Of a stretch of 64,000 nucleotides of DNA, positions 11,321 to 22,101 are shown one piece after another (the stretch's first letter is position 1; each line of letters opens with the position of its first letter). The notes under the pieces were generated by a model. That model did no database searches and had not been told where the DNA came from. It was given only the letters and a program-made list of their open reading frames with translations. Made by a program: the position numbers and the translations under genes. Source of the DNA: Sthenelais limicola (lineage: Eukaryota > Annelida > Polychaeta > Phyllodocida > Sigalionidae); NCBI GenBank assembly GCA_942159475.1, contig OW804097.1, positions 5,423,685-5,487,684 on the forward strand. Direction: 5' to 3'.

Positions 11321-11564
11321 TATATGGGTCAGATTTTCAGAAAATGTACAATTCAGCTTCGCCAATCTCCTCAAATAACCCACATTTCAGACGAAAATAA
11401 AGTTCAAAACACATTTCAACCTAACCAAACAGATTGCTAGAATCACTGCAATGGCGAATATACTCGAATTTACCTAGTATTGGCTGTTTTTCAGTCTAAT
11501 ATTCCAGAATTTACTAAATGTGAACAGCTGGCAATTGTACATTTTCTGAAAATCTGACCTATAT
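11321..11564. mobile_element. MITE family 2 (TGGGTCAGATTTTC), complete copy
   Basis: Terminal inverted repeats of about 25-30 bp are present: TATGGGTCAGATTTTCAGAA at the left, and TTCTGAAAATCTGACCTATA at the right. The 244-bp body is non-coding. It contains the internal signature CTAGTATTGG, near an AACCTAACCAAACAGATTGC block. Homologous copies lie at 33360-33593 and 63010-63249. Confidence 0.75.
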
Positions 11565-11942
11565 GGTCAATTCCACCAATTTGACGACTTTTCAGTTCTG
11601 AGGGCCTTGTAACCATGGAAAAATTAAAATCATTTTTTCTGTTTGATATTTTGTGCATATATAGCCTATATGTCCAAGTAATTAACCCAAAAGTTTGGAA
11701 CAATTATCTCATATAGTTCATGTTTTACAGGCAGATGAAAGTATACACTAAAATGATAAAATTCACGAAAATCCTTTTTTCCCCATTGAAAAAAACTGAA
11801 AAAATGGTTCCTCACATATGTCTTGAATAATTATTGACAAAAAAATTATATATTGTGATATTTAACTGCTCAAAGCCTACATTAAAAGTCGTCAAAATTT
11901 GACATCAAAAGTCGTCAAAAAGTCGTCAGAATGAAACAAAAT

Positions 11943-12197
11943 ACATGTGATGTTTCACAGTAAAATGAGTCACAAGTTGCATCAAATGGATTTTGAGATC
12001 ATTACTGTATTTTAAAAGATATGGTCAAACAAATTCCAAAGATGAACATTAGAACAGCCAATAAGTATTTCTATATTTTCAGTTTGATTTTTTGATTTGA
12101 AAGGTTTGCAATATTTCTGGGTGGACAATTATTGCTATAGTAAATTTTAAAAGATTTTGTGATTTGTGACTCATTTTCGTGTAACACGTCACATATG
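11943..12197. mobile_element. MITE family 1 (GTGATGTGTTTC), short diverged copy
   Basis: It begins GTGATGTTTCACAGTAAAAT followed by GAGTCACAAGTTGCA. It ends TTTGTGATTTGTGACTCATT followed by TTCGTGTAACACGTCACAT. The body is shorter (about 255 bp) than the 400-bp copies. It lies between FReD gene A and gene B. Confidence 0.55.
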
Positions 12198-12432
12198 TAG
12201 ATCTGTGCCAGGAAATCCTGTACACTAAATCAAAACAAACTGGAATATACCAATAAATTTATAAAGTATATATCTAATTTGTTCCAGTAAATTTAATACA
12301 ATACAATTAAACCAAAAAAATTGTATAGACAAACAGATATTTAAAGTATATATTTAAATCTTTTCCAGTAAATCTAATAAATATAATTAAACAAAATATA
12401 GACAAATGAATTCATACAAAATACAGAACTGT

Positions 12433-12695
12433 TCAGGGCTGGGTGTAGCTGAGAGGACGAAACATCATCACAGAAGTCTTCAGACACACAGCGTTGTCGC
12501 TGAAGTGCCACCAGAACATGTATTGCCAACCATATATCACTTTGCTGGAGTATCGCCCATTGAGGTTAGAGTCGGTACAGCTAGTATACCACCAGGCCCC
12601 GTGTCTGTCCACCGCACAGTTAACTGATGGTGCAATATCATTATCTTGGTCATGTGTAGTGAACTTGTAGCCGTTGTGAGAGACAAGGCTGTCCC
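12433..12695 (-). CDS. FReD gene B, last exon (C-terminal third of fibrinogen domain)
   Basis: The acceptor TTGATGTTGCAG opens a 263-nt exon that ends at a stop at 12433. Two leading bases complete a Gly codon with the preceding exon, giving TAGDSL. The exon carries the hallmarks of the fibrinogen-domain C-terminus: GDSL, the Ca2+-loop-like HDQDND, the cysteine pair in [21 protein letters not shown], and a closing [10 protein letters not shown]. The Ca2+ site and the disulfide pair therefore look intact. Codon phase and length match standard FReD genes. A protein of this type would be secreted. The specific ligand is not predictable. Confidence 0.85.
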
Positions 12696-12699
12696 CTGC

Positions 12700-13319
12700 A
12701 ACATCAAGCATATATTTATAATAATTGCAAGTATACATTAGCAGGAATAGGACTGTAACTTATGCATACAGTTCTTCCGCAGGGTGTGATAATATAATAC
12801 CCTCAATAACTCAACTCCCTGACTAATATAATTGTTGACAATATCATGTTTTACAAACATTCTACAAATATTTCCATTGATATATTGTAAATAAGAGGTG
12901 GTCATTTGACCAGAGCTCCAATAGGTTGGTAGAGAGAGAAGTCAGAAGTCCAGTTGTGGAGGCAAGAAGATTGATACATGTCTCCAGTTTAATCAGGCTT
13001 ATATACTAACTCCTGGGCACATACATTAATATACATAAATCCATAAATGCCTTTCATAAAAGGTTTTAACCCACCACCTTCCCCCAGCCGGTCCAGTGCC
13101 CCTTAAAATTACCTTAATTATTCTATTCAACTATTTAGAGATTGACATCATTCCTACCAACCCATACACATGTGTTGGCATGCTCTCTTATTGTATAGGA
13201 GAGGTGACGTCCATCTCTCCCCTACCCTCCCATAAAGCCCATTGTCCCCCCATCCCTCTACCCTCCCCCTTTTCAGACCGACCTGGGGACAAAAGGAGTA
13301 CCCAGTAATTAGCATAATC
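12700..13319. other. Gene B intron, no further gene seen
   Basis: Intronic sequence between the last two exons of FReD gene B. It includes C-rich low-complexity stretches near 13225-13275 and no supported element. Confidence 0.35.
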
Positions 13320-13549
13320 AAGCTGCACATGTTGCAGTTGTGGCGGTTATAAGTTTGGTAATGAATAATTCTTTCAAGTATTTTGCCTGGGATTAGGAGG
13401 AGGGAGATTGGTCTTAGGTCTGAAGGGGTGTTTGGAGATTTGATTTCCGGAATTGGAACAACAGTGGCTTTTTTTAAACTGTCTGGGATGGTGGCTGAGT
13501 TTATGGACACTTTGAAAAGGTGGGTGAAGTGGGGTAGTAGGGATTGCAT
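13320..13549 (-). pseudogene. LINE reverse-transcriptase fragment
   Basis: The minus-strand frame reads LPHFTHLFKVSINSATIPDS, then an ATVVPIPEIKSP segment and DLRPISLLLIPGKILERIIH. This is the start of a LINE RT palm (fingers to the R/NYRPIS motif). It is truncated on both sides and lies inside a gene B intron on the sense strand. It has decayed past function. Confidence 0.7.
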
Positions 13550-13799
13550 TCAGTATCCGCATTATGAAAAACATTTGATTTGACCTTCAGTCCACAGACA
13601 CAGTATGTGCCTAATTGTTTATATTTGATTAATTATTATGTCAATGCTGTTATTTTCTATTCAATATTATCTTTTGATTTATCCTCTTTTGATTTATCCT
13701 CTTTTTTTTTCTTCGCTTCCCTCCAGTGTATTTTGTTTGCTCTGAGATACAAGAAAAGACCAGATGTCAGTTTATATTCATATATTTTACTTTGGAGTG

Positions 13800-14654
13800 G
13801 ACCTTAGGTGTGTGTGTGTGGGGGGGGGGGCACAGACAGTCCTCATCCTGGTCATTTGTGTATATTTGTTTGTGGGCATGCATGTTGTTAGCATGCCCAA
13901 AAATGTCTAAAACTACTCAAGAGCTCTTCATTTCAAAGGAAATATGTTATAATAATGGTTTTAGTTGTATAGATGTATATTGCTGTTCATAATAAAAGAT
14001 ACGATAAGAATAATATATATATGGAACCTACCGAGGGGTCATTTTATATAAGGGTTATGCCATTGAGGTTGCGGGGGAGACAGAGGGGCAGAGCACAGCG
14101 TAGCCCCGAGGTCCCCCTCCGCAACTGAGATGTCAGCAGATAGGCTACTAGCCTACTGTCAGCGCAACAATGAATAAACTAAAACATTGTGTTTCTTTAC
14201 TTTTCAATGCCGTCTTTGGTGACACATTGAGCTGGGATGTATGCCTTATAACCTATTATCAAGTTAACCATGAATCTGTATTAATTATTACAAGATTTTA
14301 GGAGAAACAATTGGGCCTTCTGCCCTGATCTGGCTAGTGAATTGGATATGCCACACTCGACTGACTGCCACACAGCGAGCAAACAGTCAGACAACCTGCT
14401 TTCCGGCTAACTGTCAGTTGCAACCTATTAAAAGTTTTTCCATCTTTCTAGGCCCCTTAGAAGTTAATCTAACCTTTCTTGTTCTATCTAGAAGTACCAG
14501 ATTTCAATCTGCGTTATTCAATACCAGAATTCATTAGAAACAATTGGTGATGGATGTTACGGTAAAATGTAAACAATGTGGGTCTACTCTCGTAGTGCTG
14601 TCAGAGTCAAGTGGCGTATTCGATTCGCAACCTGAATCACTATAGGATCTTTAG
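13800..14654. other. Gene B intron; G-rich and small inverted-repeat sequence
   Basis: Contains a GTGTGTGTGGGGGGGGGG run near 13810 and an inverted pair GTTGCGGGGGAGAC / GTCCCCCTCCGCAAC at about 14073-14126 that could be a small MITE remnant. No gene. Confidence 0.35.
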
Positions 14655-17600
14655 GATAGAGTGAGTAGTTCATGTGGGTAGGCCCTGATAGGCTGGTACA
14701 GTATAGAGTGTGTAGTTCATGTGGGTAGGCCCTGATAGGCTGGTACAGTATAGAGTGAGTAGTTCATGTGTGTAGGTGTGGGTAGGCCCTGATAGGCTGG
14801 TACAGTATAGAGTGAGTAGTTCATGTGGGTAGGTGTGGGTAGGCCCTGATAGGCTGGTACAGTATAGAGTGAGTAGTTCATGTGGGTAGGTGTGGGTAGG
14901 CCCTGATAGGCTGGTACAGTATAGAGTGTGTAGTTCATGTGGGTAGGCCCTGATAGGCTGGTACAGTATAGAGTGTGTAGGTGTGGGTAGGCCCTGATAG
15001 GCTGGTACAGTATAGAGTGAGTAGTTCATGTGGGTAGACCCTGATAGGCTGGTACAGTATAGAGTGTGTAGTTCATGTGGGTAGGCCTTGATAGGCTGGT
15101 ACAGTATAGAGTGTGTAGTTCATGTGGGTAGGCCCTGATAGGCTGGTACAGTATAGAGTGAGTAGTTCATGTGTGTAGGTGTGGGTAGGCCCTGATAGGC
15201 TGGTACAGTATAGAGTGAGTAGTTCATGTGGGTAGGTGTGGGTAGGCCCTGATAGGCTGGTACAGTATAGAGTGAGTAGTTCATGTGGGTAGGTGTGGGT
15301 AGGCCCTGATAGGCTGGTACAGTATAGAGTGTGTAGTTCATGTGGGTAGGCCCTGATAGGCTGGTACAGTATAGAGTGTGTAGGTGTGGGTAGGCCCTGA
15401 TAGGCTGGTACAGTATAGAGTGAGTAGTTCATGTGGGTAGACCCTGATAGGCTGGTACAGTATAGAGTGTGTAGTTCATGTGGGTAGGCCTTGATAGGCT
15501 GGTACAGTATAGAGTGAGTAGTTCATGTGGGTAGGCCCTGATAGGCTGGTACAGTATAGAGTGAGTAGTTCATGTGGGTAGGCCCTGATAGGCTGGTACA
15601 GTATAGAGTGAGTAGTTCATGTGGGTAGGCCCTGATAGGCTGGTACAGTATAGAGTGAGTAGTTCATGTGGGTAGGTGTGGGTAGGCCCTGATAGACTGG
15701 TACAGTATAGAGTGAGTAGTTCATGTGGGTAGGTGTGGGTAGGCCCTGATAGGCTGGTACAGTATAGAGTGAGTAGTTCATGTGGGTAGGCCCTGATAGG
15801 CTGGTACAGTATAGAGTGAGTAGTTCATGTGGGTAGGCCCTGATAGGCTGGTACAGTATAGAGTGAGTAGTTCATGTGGGTAGGCCCTGATAGGCTGGTA
15901 CAGTATAGAGTGTGTAGTTCATGTGGGTAGGCCCTGATAGGCTGGTACAGTATAGAGTGAGTAGTTCATGTGGGTAGGTGTGGGTAGGCCCTGATAGGCT
16001 GGTACAGTATAGAGTGAGTAGCTCATGTGGGTAGGCCCTGATAGGCTGGTACAGTATAGAGTGAGTAGTTCATGTGGGTAGGCCCTGATAGGCTGGTACA
16101 GTATAGAGTGAGTAGTTCATGTGGGTAGGTGTGGGTAGGCCCTGATAGGCTGGTACAGTATAGAGTGAGTAGTTCATGTGGGTAGGTGTGGGTAGGCCCT
16201 GATAGGCTGGTACAGTATAGAGTGTGTAGTTCATGTGGGTAGGTGTGGGTAGGCCCTGATAGGCTGGTACAGTATAGAGTGTGTAGTTCATGTGGGTAGG
16301 CCCTGATAGGCTGGTACAGTATAGAGTGAGTAGTTCATGTGGGTAGGTGTGGGTAGGCCCTGATAGGCTGGTACAGTATAGAGTGAGTAGCTCATGTGGG
16401 TAGGCCCTGATAGGCTGGTACAGTATAGAGTGAGTAGTTCATGTGGGTAGGCCCTGATAGGCTGGTACAGTATAGAGTGAGTAGTTCATGTGGGTAGGTG
16501 TGGGTAGGCCCTGATAGACTGGTACAGTATAGAGTGTGTAGTTCATGTGGGTAGACCCTGATAGGCTGGTACAGTATAGAGTGAGTAGTTCATGTGTGTA
16601 GGTGTGGGTAGGCCCTGATAGGCTGGTACAGTATAGAGTGAGTAGTTCATGTGGGTAGGTGTTGGTAGGCCCTGATAGGCTGGTACAGTATATAGTGAGT
16701 AGTTCATGTGGGTAGGTGTGGGTAGGCCCTGATAGGCTGGTACAGTATAGAGTGAGTAGTTCATGTGGGTAGGTGTGGGTAGGCCCTGATAGACTGGTAC
16801 AGTATAGAGTGTGTAGTTCATGTGGGTAGGTGTGGGTAGGCCCTGATAGGCTGGTACAGTATATAGTGAGTAGTTCATGTGGGTAGGTGTGGGTAGGCCC
16901 TGATAGGCTGGTACAGTATAGAGTGAGTAGCTCATGTGGGTAGGCCCTGATAGGCTGGTACAGTATAGAGTGAGTAGCTCATGTGGGTAGGCCCTGATAG
17001 GCTGGTACAGTATAGAGTGAGTAGCTCATGTGGGTAGGCCCTGATAGGCTGGTACAGTATAGAGTGAGTAGCTCATGTGGGTAGGTGTGGGTAGGCCCTG
17101 ATAGGCTGGTACAGTATAGAGTGTGTAGCTCATGTGGGTAGGCCCTGATAGGCTGGTACAGTATAGAGTGAGTAGCTCATGTGGGTAGGCCCTGATAGGC
17201 TGGTACAGTATAGAGTGAGTAGCTCATGTGTGTAGGCCCTGATAGGCTGGTACAGTATAGAGTGCGTAGTTCATGTGGGTAGGTGTGGGTAGGCCCTGAT
17301 AGACTGGTACAGTATAGAGTGTGTAGTTCATGTGGGTAGGTGTGGGTAGGCCCTGATAGGCTGGTACAGTATAGAGTGAGTAGCTCATGTGTGTAGGTGT
17401 GGGTAGGCCCTGATAGGCTGGTACAGTATAGAGTGAGTAGTTCATGTGGGTAGGCCCTGATAGGCTGGTACAGTATAGAGTGTGTAGCTCATGTGGGTAG
17501 GCCCTGATAGACTGGTACAGTATAGAGTGAGTAGCTCATGTGGGTAGGCCCTGATAGGCTGGTACAGTATAGAGTGAGTAGTTCATGTGGGTAGGTGTGG

Positions 17601-18455
17601 GTAGGCCCTGATAGACTGGTACAGTATAGAGTGAGTAGTTCATGTGGGTAGGCCCTGATAGGCTGGTACAGTATAGAGTGAGTAGTTCATGTGGGTAGGT
17701 GTGGGTAGGCCCTGATAGACTGGTACAGTATAGAGTGAGTAGTTCATGTGGGTAGGCCCTGATAGGCTGGTACAGTATAGAGTGAGTAGTTCATGTGGGT
17801 AGGTGTGGGTAGGCCCTGATAGGCTGGTACAGTACAGAGTGTGTAGTTCATGTGGGTAGGTGTGGGTAGGCCCTGATAGGCTGGTACAGTATAGAGTGAG
17901 TAGTCCATGTGGGTAGGTGTGGGTAGGCCCTGATAGGCTGGTACAGTATAGAGTGAGTAGTTCATGTGGGTAGGCCCTGATAGGCTGGTACAGTATAGAG
18001 TGAGTAGCTCATGTGGGTAGGCCCTGATAGACTGGTACAGTATAGAGTGAGTAGTTCATGTGGGTAGGTGTGGGTAGGCCCTGATAGGCTGGTACAGTAT
18101 AGAGTGTGTAGTTCATGTGGGTAGGCCCTGATAGGCTGGTACAGTATAGAGTGAGTAGCTCATGTGGGTAGGCCTTGATAGGCTGGTACAGTATAGAGTG
18201 TGTAGTTCATGTGGGTAGGTGTGGGTAGGCCCTAATAGGCTGGTACAGTATAGAGTGTGTAGTTCATGTGGGTAGGCCCTGATAGGCTGGTACAGTATAG
18301 AGTGTGTAGTTCATGTGGGTAGGCCCTGATAGGCTGCTACAGTATAGAGTGAGTAGCTCATGTGGGTAGGCCTTGATAGGCTGGTACAGTATAGAGTGTG
18401 TAGTTCATGTGGGTAGGTGTGGGTAGGCCCTAATAGGCTGGTACAGTATAGAGTA
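14655..18455. repeat. 3.8-kb minisatellite of 47- and 57-bp units in a FReD intron
   Basis: Tandem units of GTAGTTCATGTGGGTAGG-CCCTGATAGGCTGGTACAGTATAGAGTGA (47 bp) alternate with a version carrying an extra TGTGGGTAGG (57 bp). Common variants are TTCATG/CTCATG, GAGTGA/GTGTG and GGCTGG/GACTGG. A higher-order copy of 403 bp is repeated exactly: the unit patterns at 14670-15029 and 15073-15432 match. On the minus strand, the 57-bp units read as 19-residue repeats (MNYSLYTVPAYQGLPTPTH). The 47-bp units break the frame and the array lies within an intron, so it is not taken as coding. Confidence 0.95.
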
Positions 18456-18629
18456 TGCAGTGGTTTATCTCATTAAAGGGTTAACACGGATACTTTAGGC
18501 ATTACAGGATTAACCCACAGCATTTTGTTTTTGAGTACCGACCATCTTTCATGACATTGGTTACCATGTTACCATGTTGTAGTTGGAGAAATGTATTGAT
18601 CATATCAAGCCATGCCAGGGGACACCTAC

Positions 18630-18891
18630 CTGCAGTTCCTGAGTATGATCGAACATTCAGCTGGTACTTATTGGCGCTGTTCATTACAGAGAATGTTCCA
18701 TACTTGGCATACTTGTAGACATCGCTGTGGTCAGTGAGGCCTATGTAGAGCTCTGTGGGGATGCCATTAGTCATGGCATGTAATGCTGCCAGCCCCAGCC
18801 AGTGTTCTCCTGCCGGGTCACCAAACCCTGCCTCATACTCAGCCCAGGTCTTGTAGAAGTCTACGCTACCGTCATACCGCTTCTGTAGCAC
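18630..18891 (-). CDS. FReD gene B, middle exon of fibrinogen domain
   Basis: The acceptor TTGTTGCAG is followed by VLQKRYDGSVDFYKTW, then an EYEAGFGDPAGEHWLGLAAL block, ELYIGLTDHS, a KYGTFSV segment, YQLNV and YSGTAG. This is the core of the fibrinogen C-terminal domain. The WT|V junction with the upstream exon is phase 0, and donor GCAG|GTAGGT leaves one base for the next exon. All expected blocks are present without stops. The final intron (18629-12696) contains the minisatellite and other repeats. Confidence 0.9.
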
Positions 18892-19912
18892 CTGCAACAA
18901 GGGATTGTGTCATGAGATGGTGTGTGAGTGTGAATAAATATATTGATGAAAGGTTGAATCCTTCAATTTGTAGTCATTTTTGTTCTATAGGAAGAATCAC
19001 CATAATGTTCTTCTGTGGTATGGTACATATCTTTGAAATATTCAGCAATGTCTCTTTTCTATTCTATGTCATTAAGGTAGCCTTGTAACCAACTGTAAAG
19101 AAAAATAATTGTAACCAACTGAAAGATAATAATTGGCCCCTAATGATTAGCACTAGAATTCTCAGAGGGGAAATAATTGTGCATATTGAGATATTTTTTG
19201 TTTGTTTTTAAACGGTTTTATTCAGATTTCCTGCCATCGACGCTCTTATATTTCTAATGGTAGATTTTTCATGTCCCTTTGTATTTTATATTATTTTATG
19301 ATTTTCATATTTTCTTACCACTCACTGGTATAAAATAGCCTTTGTACGTAAATCGGATACATCCACTCCTGTGTACAGGTTACTAATGGCGGTCCAAAGT
19401 TAAGCACTCACCACACCTTCTATTTCCTTGGAGAAACTGTGCCACAAATTATTTTTTATCTCTCCCTCTACCCTGTACCATCATATTATATTCCTGTATC
19501 CTTACGTTAAGTTTTTAATGAGATAATAATTATTACGATTTATGATTGTTTAAAAATATGTCGTATTTAAAAAATGAATTCAACAAAAGGAGTTATCTTG
19601 GTTAAGATTTTGATGTTTATTCATATGAAGTTATTAAGAAATTTAATTTCATCAATTTTTTCCATTATTATGATGCAGTGAATGAGGCTTGAGGCGACAT
19701 TAACTAACTGTGGTGTGTGACTTGAAGCATTTGCTAACATGAAGCCTAATGTTGGTAATACAGATTTACATTTTAGGCAAGAGAAATTTGATTTCAACTT
19801 ACAGAATTGCATTATCAAGTACATTATACCCTAATCCCATGCGTCAGAGATTGTTATGTATGTGTTTAATCAGTTGCATTTTATCATACAGTTCAACCTA
19901 CTCACAATTACA
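18892..19912. other. Gene B intron; nothing identified
   Basis: AT-rich intronic DNA without a supported repeat or ORF. Confidence 0.35.
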
Positions 19913-21303
19913 TACACTCTCCCGCGCACCGTACCCGTGCGATACGGAGTGGCGCGTTTTTTCGTCTTCAGTGTGACGATTTTTGTCTACCGAGTACTGC
20001 GAGCGCTACTGGTGAAGTGTGGTGACGAAATTGCCTGAACTTCTGATACGAAAAACGGTCATTTGAATCACGGAGACGAAATATGATATGCTCCGTATTC
20101 GCGCTCCGTTTTTGGATGTTGGTCATGGCTCCTCAATGTCTGTTGGTCTGGTCATGCTTGCACCACGCTTGAGTGGGTGTTATTGCAATGCTTTAACACC
20201 TTCAAGAAGCCCATCACAATGGAAAGTGAGGTACAGCTAAAACCATTTTATAGTGTATTCATATTCTATAATACATGTAGGATAAAGTCGGGTGATTCTA
20301 TATTCCATGATCAAAATATTTATGTTAACTTGGACAATTACTAATAAAGTAACTCTATACGATAACCTTAAAAACACAAGGTTATATTCAATGCAATGTC
20401 TTAAGATTTGGTACACCTATTCATATGACTAAGAGGAATGACTCCTCCAAAAATAGGAACATTCCAACAAAGAGATCTTGTGAATAAATTACTTAAAAAT
20501 ATTGATATATAATAATGATATAAAATACATTTTATATCGATTCGAACGACTTGATGCGGCCGACGAAATTAATTTATTACGAAGAAACTAATCGTCCGAT
20601 TAGCATGGCATCAGCATGGCTGTCTTCCTGACATTCATGGGGTTCATGGGATAATTTTTATATTCAGATCGGATGCATTTTGAGGGAGTTATGAGCTATC
20701 TAAAGCTGAAAGCAATATTCTTGAGGTTTTTTTTATATTGTGACAAAGTTTCCTGTAACTCATCACACATATACCTGGATATATTCAATATATATTCCTG
20801 AAAAAAAATATTCCCTGCTCTTCCTCTCCTTTCCCGCCCATCTCTTTCTTACTTACTTTCAATTGCAATCCTCCTGTCTGCCTCTCCCCCTCTTTCTCTT
20901 TCTGTCCTTGTCTGCATTTCTCTCTCCCTCTCTCTCACACACACTATTATCATCCAGAGTGATTCCTTGAGGACTAACTTACAGCTGGTTCTGTGGTGTA
21001 GTGGTTAGGATGCTCGCTTGTGAACCCCAAGGTTCTTAGATCGAACCCAAGCATAGGTAAGTTTTTTCTCTGTTTGGCATCAGTGGTTCTACACTAGTGG
21101 CCGTCATGCACTAATGGTCATGCCAGTTTGTCTGGCACTGGCCGGCCAGCCTAATCCTAATCCTTTAGCTTTCCCAGGTACCCGTCGCAGGTAAGAAAAA
21201 CACCGCGCGAATACGCTGAGACGAAAAAAATCGTATCAAAAGTGGGTACAAGAAATTCGTATTCATTTTCGTATCGCGCGGATACGTTGCGCGGGACAGT
21301 GTA
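19913..21303. mobile_element. 1.4-kb DNA transposon with ~40-bp GC-rich TIRs
   Basis: The left end TACACTCTCCCGCGCACCGT continues into ACCCGTGCGATACG. The right end, read as its reverse complement, is TACACTGTCCCGCGCAACGT continuing into ATCCGCGCGATACG. That is about 35 matching bases with few differences. The interior is non-coding and contains more CG-rich ends near 19990-20110 and 21180-21235, plus a nested tRNA-like SINE. No transposase is present, so it is non-autonomous. The CACT start hints at a CACTA-like group, but I cannot assign it. It lies in a gene B intron. Confidence 0.65.
20983..21170 (+). repeat. tRNA-derived SINE
   Basis: A pol III-type head includes GTGTAGTGGTTAGGATGCTC (box A-like) and AGATCGAACCC (box B-like). 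A TTGTGAA stretch sits where an anticodon loop would be. The acceptor and anticodon stems do not pair well, so it is not a working tRNA. A non-tRNA body follows to about 21170. Confidence 0.55.
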
Positions 21304-21495
21304 AAGTATATTTATATTCAATGTAATTATGAGGCTATATATATATAAGTACACTACAGACTCAAGAGTATAATTACATTTTTTTTTCTTGGGGTTGGGG
21401 GGATGTTCTGCCATTTAAAATACATAATAAGAAAATCTCACACTGCCACCAAGATGCTTACACACCCGATTTTCTCCTGTTTTCAGAGTGGGTGG

Positions 21496-21958
21496 TTATT
21501 AAGATAAGATAAGATAAGATAAGATACTACTTTATTTATCGAACTGACATTACATAAGAATGATCATACATATAAAAGACAAATTGATATACAGTCATCG
21601 AGATTAAATCCAGTTCTCCCAGACGTTACCATCTCGCACAGGGCAGAGTAATAATTTTGAAACAGAGTAAACTTTTACAGGCAAAGTTAAATAAGATAAA
21701 TGAGAGTAGAATTAAAGTAAAATAATAACGATCAAATTAAAACAGACTCTAGGTCTCTAAAGATAGATGTTTGCTTGGCAAGAAATAGTTCCGTATGGCA
21801 CTGATACGATGTAAATACAGTAAAGTACAATCAAATAATCAGATCTTATTAGGATGTAATCCTAGACATTATAGTACATTTTCAATCTGTTTTCTTAATT
21901 CAAACTTCGATGTTGCCTTGTGGGCACTAGTTGTTAACTAGTTGTTAACTAGTTGTTA
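21496..21958 (-). mobile_element. LINE 3' end inserted in FReD gene B intron, with TSD
   Basis: Read on the minus strand, a short frame ends KATSKFELRKQIENVL and a stop, typical of a LINE ORF2 C-terminus. A 3' UTR, an AATAAA near the end and a (TATCT)n tail follow. Flanks GTTATTAAGATA and GTTATTAAAATA look like a ~12-bp target-site duplication. The equivalent intron in gene A (about 211-241) reads straight through GTGGTTATTAAGATAATTGT with no insert, so the insertion postdates the gene duplication. Confidence 0.75.
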
Positions 21959-21979
21959 TTAAAATAATTGTACACTTAC

Positions 21980-22101
21980 GGTCCAGCCTCCACCTGAGTA
22001 AGACAAGTTGCAGTAGACAGACACTGCAATGCTGGTATCAGTGTAAGGGTATATGGTAGTTATGCCATCTGTGTTCACCTCTGTACAAGCCTTGGGCTTC
22101 C
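21980..22101 (-). CDS. FReD gene B, first fibrinogen-domain exon
   Basis: A 122-nt exon with the same splice phases as 243-364: acceptor TTTTGTCACAG and donor ACC|GTAAGT. It encodes KPKACTEVNTDG, IYPYTDTS and VYCNLSYSGGGWT. It joins the 18630-18891 exon in frame (GGGWT-VLQKR). It differs from the gene A exon at only a few codons, near EGVNN/DGITT and G/A in IGV/IAV. The upstream signal-peptide exon expected for this gene was not found before the window's transposon block. It may be diverged or lost, or lie beyond 23 kb. Confidence 0.85.

Noticed and set aside
12406..12627. 73-aa plus-strand ORF
   Set aside because: Antisense to the last FReD exon.
14670..17965. Repeated MNYSLYTVPAYQGLPTPTH minus-strand proteins
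   Set aside because: They are a by-product of the minisatellite. 47-bp units break the frame, the array is inside a FReD intron, and there is no conserved start or stop context.
20983..21062. tRNA-His gene
   Set aside because: A TTGTGAA loop-like stretch and A/B boxes are visible, but the acceptor and anticodon stems do not pair. A SINE head is the better reading.
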